This document shows positions 13,515-19,691 of a DNA stretch of 19,691 nt, piece by piece. Origin of the DNA: Pseudomonadota bacterium (lineage in GTDB: Bacteria; Pseudomonadota; Gammaproteobacteria; Xanthomonadales; Xanthomonadaceae); NCBI GenBank assembly GCA_023425225.1, contig JAFADB010000326.1:1-19691 (forward strand), read 5' to 3'. The stretch's first letter is position 1. Each line of letters starts with the position of its first letter. Below the pieces are notes generated by a model. The model ran no database searches, was not told the DNA's origin, and saw nothing but the letters and a program-made list of their open reading frames with translations. The translations under genes and the position numbers were made by a program.

Positions 13515-13521
13515 CGGGCGA

Positions 13522-14742
13522 TTACAGACCGAACAGCATGCGGTCCGGGTTCTCCAGCTGGTTCTTGATGTCCACCAGGAACTGCACCGAATCCTTGCCG
13601 TCGATGATGCGGTGGTCGTAGGACAGGGCGATGTACATCATCGGCGCGATCACCACCTGGCCGTTCTCGGCGATCACGCGCTCCTTGATCGCGTGCATGC
13701 CCAGGATGGCGCTCTGTGGCGGGTTGACGATCGGCGTGGACAGCAGCGAGCCGAAGGTGCCGCCGTTGGTGATGGTGAAGGTGCCGCCCTGCAGGTCTTC
13801 CAGCGACAGCTTGCCGGCGCGGGCCTTCTGCGCGTAGTCGGCGATGCCCTTCTCGATGTCGGCGAAGGACTGGCGCTCGACGTTGCGCAGCACCGGCGTC
13901 ACCAGGCCCTTGTCGGTGGACACGGCGATGGAGATGTCGGCATAGCCGTGGTAGATGATGTCGGTGCCGTCGATGGAGGCGTTGACCAGCGGGAAACGCT
14001 GCAGCGCGTTGGCCGCCGCCTTGACGAAGAAGCTCATGAAGCCGAGCTTGATGCCATGGGCCTTCTGGAAGTCTTCCTGCAGGGTCTTGCGCGCGGCGGA
14101 GACCTTGGCCAGGTTGACCTCGTTGAAGGTGGTCAGCATCGCCGTGGTGTTCTTCGACTGCAGCAGGCGCTCGGCGATGCGCTGGCGGATGCGGGTCATC
14201 GGCACGCGCTCTTCCGGGCGGGCGCCGGCAGCCTTGCCGACGCCACCGCTGCGGGCGAAGTTGACGATGTCTTCCTTGGTCACCGCACCGTGGCGGCCGG
14301 TGCCCTCGACCTGCGACGGGTCCACGCCCTCGGTGATGGCCGAGAAGCGTGCGCCCGGCGGCAGGCTGTCGACCGCGCTCTTGGCGGCCGGTGCCGGCGC
14401 GGCGGCCGGAGCGGGCTTGGCCGGGGCCGGAGCCGCTGCCGGGGCAGCGGCGGGAGCCGGAGCCTCGGCCTTCTTTTCCTCGGCCGGGGCAGCGGCGGCG
14501 GTGGCGCCTTCCTCGATGACCGCCAGTACCTGCGAGCTGGTGACGGTATCGCCTTCCTTGAACTTGATTTCCTTCAGTACGCCGTCGACCGGTGCCGGGA
14601 CTTCCAGCACGACCTTGTCGGTCTCCAGGTCGACGAGGTTCTCGTCGCGCTTGACCGCATCACCGGCCTTCTTGTGCCAGGTGGCGATGGTGGCGTCGGA
14701 TACGGATTCGGGAAGTACCGGAACTTTGACTTCGGTGGCCAT
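13522..14742 (-). CDS. odhB: 2-oxoglutarate dehydrogenase E2, dihydrolipoyl succinyltransferase
   Basis: This is the core of the 2-oxoglutarate dehydrogenase complex; it transfers the succinyl group from its lipoyl arm to CoA in the TCA cycle. The 406 residues contain one lipoyl domain (1-77) with the lipoylated lysine K43 in DLETDKVVLEV, an Ala/Pro-rich flexible linker (~80-120), a peripheral subunit-binding domain (SLPPGARFSAITEGVDPSQV...), and the catalytic acyltransferase domain ending in SYDHRIIDGKDSVQF with H377 and D381. A single lipoyl domain and the E. coli-like catalytic domain favour the succinyl over the acetyl enzyme. It sits between odhA (42-bp gap) and lpd, in agreement with this. 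The E. coli name is sucB. The start MATEVKVPVLPESV is canonical. Confidence 0.97.
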   Translation of the reverse strand: MATEVKVPVLPESVSDATIATWHKKAGDAVKRDENLVDLETDKVVLEVPAPVDGVLKEIKFKEGDTVTSSQVLAVIEEGATAAAAPAEEKKAEAPAPAAAPAAAPAPAKPAPAAAPAPAAKSAVDSLPPGARFSAITEGVDPSQVEGTGRHGAVTKEDIVNFARSGGVGKAAGARPEERVPMTRIRQRIAERLLQSKNTTAMLTTFNEVNLAKVSAARKTLQEDFQKAHGIKLGFMSFFVKAAANALQRFPLVNASIDGTDIIYHGYADISIAVSTDKGLVTPVLRNVERQSFADIEKGIADYAQKARAGKLSLEDLQGGTFTITNGGTFGSLLSTPIVNPPQSAILGMHAIKERVIAENGQVVIAPMMYIALSYDHRIIDGKDSVQFLVDIKNQLENPDRMLFGL

Positions 14743-14784
14743 ACGGGAGTGTCCTAGTGTCTTCGTAAGTGAGGGGGATGGAGG

Positions 14785-17613
14785 TTATTCGGCGACCTGG
14801 TCGTTGAACGCATTGACCAGCGCATCGGCGACCAGCTGCTTCTGCTGGGCGACGTAGTCGGCCATGTGGCCCGGCGCCGGCGAAGGCGAACGTGCGCGAC
14901 CAGCGTAGTGCAGCGCCTGTTCGGGCTGCAGGCAGGCCTGCAGGTGATGACGGATCTGGTACCACGCGCCCTGGTTCTGCGGCTCTTCCTGGCACCACAC
15001 CACGTCGGCGGCGTTGCCGTAGCGCGCCAGTTCGGCGGCCAGCTGCTTGCGCGGGAACGGGTACAACTGCTCCACGCGCACGATGGCGACGTCTTCCTGG
15101 CCACGCTTGAGCTGGTCTTCCAGCAGGTCGTAGTAGACCCTGCCGGCGCACAGCACGACGCGCTTGACCTTCTTCGGGTCGGCCGACTTGTCCGGGATCA
15201 GCAGCTGGAACTCGCCGTTGGCCAGTTCGTCCAGGCTGGAGATGGCCAGCTTGTGGCGCAGCAGCGACTTGGGCGACATCACCACCAGCGGCTTGCGCGT
15301 GGTGCGCTTGAGCTGGCGGCGCAGCAGGTGGAAGCACTGCGCGGGCGTGGTCGGCACGACCACCTGCATGTTGTCCAGCGCGCACAGCTGCAGGTAGCGC
15401 TCGAGGCGTGCGGAGCTGTGCTCCGGGCCCTGGCCTTCCTGGCCGTGCGGGAGCAGCAGCACCAGTCCGCTGATGCGGCCCCACTTGGCCTCGCCGGAGG
15501 AGACGAACTGGTCGATCACCACCTGCGCGCCGTTGGCGAAGTCGCCGAACTGGCCTTCCCAGATGCACAGGGTGTTCGGGTCGGTGGTCGAGTAGCCGTA
15601 CTCGTAGGCCATCACCGCCTCCTCGCTGAGCAGCGAGTCGACGATCGATGCATCGCTGGGATCCTGCACGAGCTGGCGCAGCGGGATGTAGGTGCTGTCG
15701 TCCTTCTGGTTGTGGATCACCGCATGGCGGTGGGAGAAGGTGCCGCGGCCGACGTCCTCGCCGACCAGGCGCAGGCGGTGGCCCTCGTTGAGCAGGGTGG
15801 CGTAGGCCAGGTTCTCGGCGAAGCCCCAGTCGGCGGGCTGCTGGCCGGCGGCCATCTTGGCGCGGTCCTCGTACACCTTGGCCACGCGCGAGTTCAGCTC
15901 CACGCCGTCGGGGAGGGTGTTGATCAGCTTGGCCAGCCGCTCCAGGGTCTGCGGCTCGACGCGGGTGTCGACCTTGTCGTGGATGGTGCCGGTCAGGTAC
16001 TTGGACCAGTCGATGGCGAACTCGTCGACGGTGCGCTCGGCCAGCTCGGTGGTGTACTCGCCCGAGTCCAGCTTGTTGCGGTAGGCGTCCACCAGTGCCT
16101 GTGCCTCGTCGGCGGTGATCACGCCCTCGCTCTCCAGCTGCGCGGCATAGAGCTCGCGCGGCGTCTTGTGCTGGCGGATGGTCTGGTACATCAGCGGCTG
16201 GGTCACCGACGGCTCGTCGGCCTCATTGTGGCCCCAGCGGCGGTAGCAGACCAGGTCGATGAACACGTCCTTCTTGAACTGCTGGCGGAAGTCGTAGGCC
16301 AGCCGGGTGACGTAGGCCACCGCGTCCGGATCGTCGCCGTTCACATGGAACACCGGCGCCTCGACCATCTTGGCCACGTCGGTGCAGTAGCGCGTGGAGC
16401 GCGCATCGGCGGGGTTGGAGGTGGTGAAGCCGATCTGGTTGTTGATGACCACGTGCACGGTGCCGCCGACGCCGAAGCCGCGCAGCTGCGACATCTGCAG
16501 CAGCTCCATGATCACGCCCTGGCCGGCCAGCGCGGCATCGCCGTGCACCAGCACGGGCAGCACGCGCTCGCGATCGTTGTCGCCGAAGCGCTCCTGGCGC
16601 GAGCGCACGCTGCCGGCGACCACCGGGTCGACGATCTCCAGGTGCGACGGGTTGAACGCCAGCGCCAGGTGGACCGGGCCGCCGGGGGTGGCCACGTCGG
16701 CCGAGAAGCCCATGTGGTACTTGACGTCGCCGGTGCTGGCGCGGTCGTCGTGGGCGTGCTCGAACTTGCCCTCGAACTCGTCGAACAGCTTGCGCGGGTT
16801 CTTGCCCAGGGTGTTGATCAGCAGGTTCAGGCGGCCGCGGTGGGCCATGCCGATCACCACGTCCTTGACCCGGTCCTCGCCGGAGCGGCGCACCAGCACG
16901 TCCATCAGCGGGATGAAGGAGTCGCCGCCTTCCAGCGAGAAGCGCTTCTGGCCCACGTACTTGGTGTGCAGGTAGCGTTCCAGGCCCTCGGCCGCGGTCA
17001 GCCGCTCGAGCACGCGCAGGCGGGTGGCCTTGTCGGCGCGGAAGTCGCCGCCGTCGTTCTCGAGCCGGCGGTAGATCCACTGGCGCTGCTCGACGTCGCT
17101 GATGTGCATGAACTCGGAGCCGATCGCACCGGTGTAGGTGGCCTGCAGGCGCGCGAACAGGTCGCGCAGGACCATGCGCGGCTGGCCGCCGACGCCGCCG
17201 GTGCTGAACTCTTCGTTCAGGTCCCTTTCGGACAGGCTGTTGAAGGCCAGGGTCAGGTCGGGCGGGTTGACGGCCGGGGTCAGGCCCAGCGGGTCGAGCT
17301 TGGCGCCGAGGTGGCCGCGCGAACGGTAGGCGGTGATCAGGCGGCCGACATTGCGCTCGCGCTCGTCGGCGATGGCGATCCCGGTGCCCGCGCCGTTGGC
17401 GGCCTGGCGGGCGGCTTCGGTGATGTGGGCAACGACGGCGGAGTGCGGCACGTCGCCGGCTTCACGTCCCTTGAAGGTGTCGAAGTAGGACTTCCACTTG
17501 GGATCCACGCTCTCGGGCGAGACCAGGTACTGCTCGTACAGGTCCTCGATGTAGGAGGCATTGCCGCCGGCGAGCTGCGAGGTTTGCGCAAACTGCTTGA
17601 GTAGATTATCCAC
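14785..17613 (-). CDS. odhA: 2-oxoglutarate dehydrogenase E1 component
   Basis: This thiamine-diphosphate enzyme decarboxylates 2-oxoglutarate and passes the succinyl group to the lipoyl arm of OdhB. The 942 residues compare with 933 in E. coli SucA. Visible motifs are the N-terminal E2-binding segment (SYIEDLYEQYLVSPESVDPKWKSYF), GMAHRGRLNLLINTLGK, GDAALAGQGVI, VVINNQIGFTTSNPADARST, RGTFSHRHAVIHNQ and HGQEGQGPEHSSARLERYLQ. I chose GTG 17613 (MDNLLKQFAQTSQ), which matches the family N-terminus. An in-frame ATG at 17688 would add 25 Pro/Arg-rich residues and would sit only about 12 nt after the likely -10 box. It is the first gene of the odhA-odhB-lpd operon. The E. coli name is sucA. Confidence 0.96.
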   Translation of the reverse strand: MDNLLKQFAQTSQLAGGNASYIEDLYEQYLVSPESVDPKWKSYFDTFKGREAGDVPHSAVVAHITEAARQAANGAGTGIAIADERERNVGRLITAYRSRGHLGAKLDPLGLTPAVNPPDLTLAFNSLSERDLNEEFSTGGVGGQPRMVLRDLFARLQATYTGAIGSEFMHISDVEQRQWIYRRLENDGGDFRADKATRLRVLERLTAAEGLERYLHTKYVGQKRFSLEGGDSFIPLMDVLVRRSGEDRVKDVVIGMAHRGRLNLLINTLGKNPRKLFDEFEGKFEHAHDDRASTGDVKYHMGFSADVATPGGPVHLALAFNPSHLEIVDPVVAGSVRSRQERFGDNDRERVLPVLVHGDAALAGQGVIMELLQMSQLRGFGVGGTVHVVINNQIGFTTSNPADARSTRYCTDVAKMVEAPVFHVNGDDPDAVAYVTRLAYDFRQQFKKDVFIDLVCYRRWGHNEADEPSVTQPLMYQTIRQHKTPRELYAAQLESEGVITADEAQALVDAYRNKLDSGEYTTELAERTVDEFAIDWSKYLTGTIHDKVDTRVEPQTLERLAKLINTLPDGVELNSRVAKVYEDRAKMAAGQQPADWGFAENLAYATLLNEGHRLRLVGEDVGRGTFSHRHAVIHNQKDDSTYIPLRQLVQDPSDASIVDSLLSEEAVMAYEYGYSTTDPNTLCIWEGQFGDFANGAQVVIDQFVSSGEAKWGRISGLVLLLPHGQEGQGPEHSSARLERYLQLCALDNMQVVVPTTPAQCFHLLRRQLKRTTRKPLVVMSPKSLLRHKLAISSLDELANGEFQLLIPDKSADPKKVKRVVLCAGRVYYDLLEDQLKRGQEDVAIVRVEQLYPFPRKQLAAELARYGNAADVVWCQEEPQNQGAWYQIRHHLQACLQPEQALHYAGRARSPSPAPGHMADYVAQQKQLVADALVNAFNDQVAE

Positions 17614-17818
17614 GTTGATGACCTGTCGCTTGGGTAAAGGTATGTGGGGGATTGGGCCGGCGGTGCGCCGGTCCGCTGCGGGCGACATTGAACGCCCCGA
17701 TTATAACCGTGGCTTCCGCCGGGTTTGCCCGGCCGCCAAGCCCGCGGGCGCGCCGCAGTTCATGCGTGCGCGGTGTGCGATTGAAAGGTGCGTCGAAGGG
17801 CGCGGCTGTCGATTTCAT
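17606..17818 (-). other. Doubtful 70-codon open frame between the RoxA-like gene and odhA
   Basis: An ATG at 17818 overlaps the stop of the oxygenase gene (ATGA) and has a strong Shine-Dalgarno sequence (GGGGAGGAG) in the right place. The frame reads MKSTAAPFDAPFNRTPRTHE and then becomes Arg/Pro-rich. It runs through the odhA promoter and ends inside the odhA start. It is either a chance frame, a leader peptide or the remnant of a lost third gene; I do not claim a product. Confidence 0.15.
17700..17705 (-). promoter_or_regulatory. Candidate -10 box of the odh operon
   Basis: The minus strand reads TATAAT, a perfect consensus -10, in a short AT-rich island 86 nt before the GTG of odhA. The expected leader is about 80 nt. 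No good -35 hexamer is found 16-18 nt upstream, which may indicate an activator-dependent promoter. Confidence 0.5.
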
Positions 17819-19065
17819 GCCGGCTCCTCCCCGTCCTGCGGATCGTCGCCGGCGGGCTGGTAGTGCCCGCAGCGGACCAGTTCCCAGACCGCGTCGCGTC
17901 CCTTCGGCGACAGGCGCGCATAGGCGGCACCGTCGATCGTCCCGGCGGCGGCCAGCGCGCGCGCGTCGGCGATCGGCAGGTGCAGCTGCAGCCCGCTGCA
18001 GAACAAGGTGGCGCCGCGCCGGGCACGGCGCCAGGCCATGCGCGACCACGGGAACCGCTGCAGCGTCAGGCCGTGGGCCAGCGCCGTCTCGATCTCCTCG
18101 CGCGGCGGCAGCGTCGGCGGCGGCATGACCTCGCCGGAGGCGCGGTAGGTGGTGATGAAGCGGCCGAACCAGTCGCCCAGCCGGTCGGGGTCGTTCATGC
18201 GCAGCGCGTTCAGCGCCTCGATGGCGCGGCCCATCGCCACCGCATCGATCTCGTAGGGATCGGCCGCCGGGGCCAGGTCCTCGTCGTGGTAGCGCACGGC
18301 CTCGTCGGCGCCGTCGATCAGCGTGTCCAGGTAGTCGGCGATCAGTTCGGCGGAAGAGGGCGCGCGCATGCCCACCGAGAAGGTCAGGCACGGATCCTCG
18401 GCGATGCCGTGGTGCGGCACCAGCGGCGGCAGGTAGAGCATGTCGCCCGGCGCCAGCACCCAGTCGTGGGTGGGGGCGAAATGACGCAGCAGCTTGATGT
18501 CGACATCGTCGCGGAAGGCCAGGTCGGGCGCCCTGCGGCCGAGTGCCACGCTGGCGTCGATCTGCCAGCGGCGATGGCCCTGGGCCTGCAGCAGGAACAC
18601 GTCGTAGTGGTCGACATGCGCCCCGACCGAACCGCCGGTGGCGGCGAAGCTGATCATGATGTCGTCGATGCGCCAGCGCGGCAGGAAGCGGAACTGCTCC
18701 AGCAACGCGCGCACGTCCGGGTCCCACTTGTCCACGTCCTGCACCAGCAGGGTCCAGTCGTGGTCGGGCAGGCCGGGGAAGTCCTCCTCCTGGAACGGGC
18801 CGCTGCGCACGCTCCAGCGGCCGCTGCTGCGATCCAGGCTGATCAGGCGCGCCAGCACGCCGTCCTCGCAGGCCAGCCCGGCCAGGTCCTCCGGCGCCAC
18901 CGGCGACTGGAAGCCGGGGAAGGCGTTGCGGATCAGCAAGGGGCGCTTGTGCCAGTAGTCGCGGAGGAAGCGGTCCGCCGGCATGCCAAGGGGATGACGC
19001 GACGTCGCCTCGATCTCGAGGGGGAGGAGCTTGGCGGCGCTGGCGGTCTTGGCGGTCTTGGTCAT
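17815..19065 (-). CDS. roxA: JmjC-type ribosomal oxygenase, RoxA/YcfD-like (cupin fold)
   Basis: This is a likely Fe(II)- and 2-oxoglutarate-dependent hydroxylase; E. coli YcfD (RoxA) hydroxylates an arginine of ribosomal protein uL16. The 416 residues align with YcfD along their length: FLRDYWHKRPLLIRNAFPGF, EDLAGLACEDGVLARLI, WTLLVQDVDKW, LPRWRIDDIMISFAATGGSVG, and GAHVDHYDVFLLQ with metal ligands H150 and D152. APGDMLYLPPLVPHHG carries the third ligand H218, and FSVGMRAPS follows. A dimerisation and winged-helix region follows to the C-terminus. Start 19065 has no Shine-Dalgarno sequence; Met-28 is a possible alternative but would cut a conserved segment. It uses 2-oxoglutarate, the substrate of the neighbouring odh operon. 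A perfect FNR-type box lies 80-93 bp upstream. Confidence 0.9.
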   Translation of the reverse strand: MTKTAKTASAAKLLPLEIEATSRHPLGMPADRFLRDYWHKRPLLIRNAFPGFQSPVAPEDLAGLACEDGVLARLISLDRSSGRWSVRSGPFQEEDFPGLPDHDWTLLVQDVDKWDPDVRALLEQFRFLPRWRIDDIMISFAATGGSVGAHVDHYDVFLLQAQGHRRWQIDASVALGRRAPDLAFRDDVDIKLLRHFAPTHDWVLAPGDMLYLPPLVPHHGIAEDPCLTFSVGMRAPSSAELIADYLDTLIDGADEAVRYHDEDLAPAADPYEIDAVAMGRAIEALNALRMNDPDRLGDWFGRFITTYRASGEVMPPPTLPPREEIETALAHGLTLQRFPWSRMAWRRARRGATLFCSGLQLHLPIADARALAAAGTIDGAAYARLSPKGRDAVWELVRCGHYQPAGDDPQDGEEPA

Positions 19066-19144
19066 GGTTTCGATCGGTAGGCCTCGGGGCGACCCGACGC
19101 GTTTCGATTGGCCGTCAGGATCGGGTTTGCGCGGGGCTCATGCA

Positions 19145-19158
19145 TTGATGTCGATCAA
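19145..19158. promoter_or_regulatory. FNR/Anr-type binding site upstream of roxA
   Basis: TTGATGTCGATCAA is a perfect match to the FNR/Anr/Dnr consensus TTGAT-N4-ATCAA and a near-symmetric palindrome. It lies between purB and roxA, both on the minus strand, so roxA is the only obvious target. Binding has not been shown. Confidence 0.55.
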
Positions 19159-19199
19159 ACCGGTTCGATTCCATGACCGGATAAGCCCAGCTGCGCTGT

Positions 19200-19264
19200 T
19201 TTGTCGCAGGTTTGGGCGGGCTGTGCACGCATTTTACGTGCGGGTGCGTCAATTTGTCGCAGGT
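19200..19264. repeat. Direct repeats flanking an inverted repeat in the purB-roxA gap
   Basis: TTTGTCGCAGGT occurs at 19200-19211 and 19253-19264. Midway between them GCACG (19225-19229) and CGTGC (19237-19241) form a hairpin around CATTTTA. The spacing is almost symmetric (13 and 11 nt). The element is AT-richer than its surroundings and could be an operator or part of a promoter region; nothing else is recognised in 19066-19296 apart from the FNR-type box. Confidence 0.4.
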
Positions 19265-19296
19265 GGGTGTCCGGCGGCGCGGGCACCGTCGGGCAT

Positions 19297-19691
19297 TCAG
19301 ATATCCCGCGCCAGCCGCTCGGCCAGGCCGGTATAGCGGCCCGGGACCAGGTCCAGCAGCCGCTGCCTGGCCTCCGCCGGCAGGTCCAGCGACTCGATGA
19401 AGCCGCGCATCGAGCCGGCGTCGATGCCGTGGCCGCGGGTCAGCGCCTTGAGCTGCTCGTACGGGTTGGGCAGGCCGTGGCGGCGCATTACCGTCTGCAC
19501 CGCCTCGGCCAGCACTTCCCAGGCCGCGTCGAGGTCGGCGTCGATGCGCTCCGGGTTCACGGTCAGCTTGCCCAGGCCCTTGGCCAGCGAGTCCAGCGCC
19601 ACCTGGGTGTGGCCGAAGGCGGTGCCCAGCGCGCGCAGCACGGTGGAGTCGGTCAGGTCGCGCTGCCAGCGGCTGATCGGCAGCTTGGCGC
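19297..19691 (-). CDS. purB: Adenylosuccinate lyase, C-terminal part, 5' end outside the window
   Basis: This cytosolic lyase acts twice in purine synthesis, releasing fumarate from SAICAR and from adenylosuccinate. Only the last 130 residues are in the window. They begin KLPISRWQRDLTDSTVLRALG and continue with WEVLAEAVQTVMRRHGLPNPYEQLKALTRGHGIDAGSMRGFIESL, which follows E. coli PurB closely. The catalytic signature loop lies outside the window. The gene is on the same strand as roxA, 231 bp upstream of it. No clear terminator follows, only an imperfect GC-rich inverted repeat with G-U pairs at about 19270-19292. Confidence 0.95.
   Translation of the reverse strand, partial: AKLPISRWQRDLTDSTVLRALGTAFGHTQVALDSLAKGLGKLTVNPERIDADLDAAWEVLAEAVQTVMRRHGLPNPYEQLKALTRGHGIDAGSMRGFIESLDLPAEARQRLLDLVPGRYTGLAERLARDI

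Noticed and set aside
14350..14500. GC-rich repeats inside odhB as a repeat element
   Set aside because: They encode the normal Ala/Pro linker between the lipoyl and subunit-binding domains.
12115..14757. 880-codon plus-strand frame opposite lpd and odhB
   Set aside because: It is a shadow of two clear enzymes and crosses their spacer.
14866..17604. 912-codon plus-strand frame opposite odhA
   Set aside because: Its long open length follows from GC bias and codon use of odhA; no domain or ribosome site was found.
17614..17688. odhA start at ATG 17688
   Set aside because: It would add 25 residues unlike the family and lies about 12 nt from the likely -10 box; GTG 17613 gives the family N-terminus.
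19247..19252. TTGACG on the minus strand with TAAAAT after it, as a roxA promoter
   Set aside because: The spacer between the two hexamers is only 10 nt, too short for a sigma-70 promoter.

Overview
The window is a stretch of high-GC, gene-dense gammaproteobacterial chromosome. The order of its housekeeping genes and its protein sequences point to the family Xanthomonadaceae (Lysobacteraceae: the Xanthomonas/Lysobacter/Luteimonas/Pseudoxanthomonas group). The hints are a 2-oxoglutarate dehydrogenase E1 starting MDNLLKQFAQ from a GTG codon, the odhA-odhB-lpd order, a prephenate dehydrogenase with a C-terminal ACT domain, and several -10 elements of the form TAGAAT placed 6-7 nt before a start codon. 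I assign the genus only loosely, from memory of these families. I see no rRNA, tRNA, CRISPR array, IS element, phage gene or integration site.

Layout. Bases 1-2220 (+) hold the 3' half of dnaK and the complete dnaJ, separated by a hairpin and a possible heat-shock promoter. At 2189-3025 (-) a multi-spanning membrane protein of the GAP/Sap family converges on dnaJ and overlaps its end. At 3162-5182 (+) pdxY and tyrA-ACT form a pair joined by an ATGA overlap. At 5306-7948 (-) lies the unit yigZ, an MsbA-type exporter and a 68-residue orphan protein. At 8059-10938 (+) is a large soluble c-di-GMP enzyme with a duplicated GAF/coiled-coil module. At 11205-11798 (-) is a LOG-family nucleotide hydrolase whose 3' end is partly duplicated just downstream. 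At 11944-17613 (-) is the complete 2-oxoglutarate dehydrogenase operon odhA-odhB-lpd with a clear intrinsic terminator. At 17815-19065 (-) is a RoxA/YcfD-type JmjC ribosomal oxygenase, and at 19297-19691 (-) is the C-terminal part of purB.

How the genes fit together. DnaK and DnaJ are chaperone partners. PdxY makes pyridoxal phosphate and TyrA makes 4-hydroxyphenylpyruvate, whose onward transamination needs that cofactor. OdhA, OdhB and Lpd are E1, E2 and E3 of one TCA-cycle complex. The rest are independent housekeeping or signalling genes.

The coding content is mostly core genome, and I do not find a new multi-gene system. The items worth a second look are intergenic: a perfect FNR/Anr-type box before the oxygen-dependent RoxA gene, a cluster of DnaA-box-like sequences after tyrA, a 69-bp direct repeat containing the LOG stop codon, two 18-bp palindromes with compensatory base changes, a heavily structured odhB-lpd spacer, and possible leaderless starts for pdxY and yigZ. 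No gene-free stretch exceeds 300 bases; the longest are 10939-11204 and 19066-19296, both described below.
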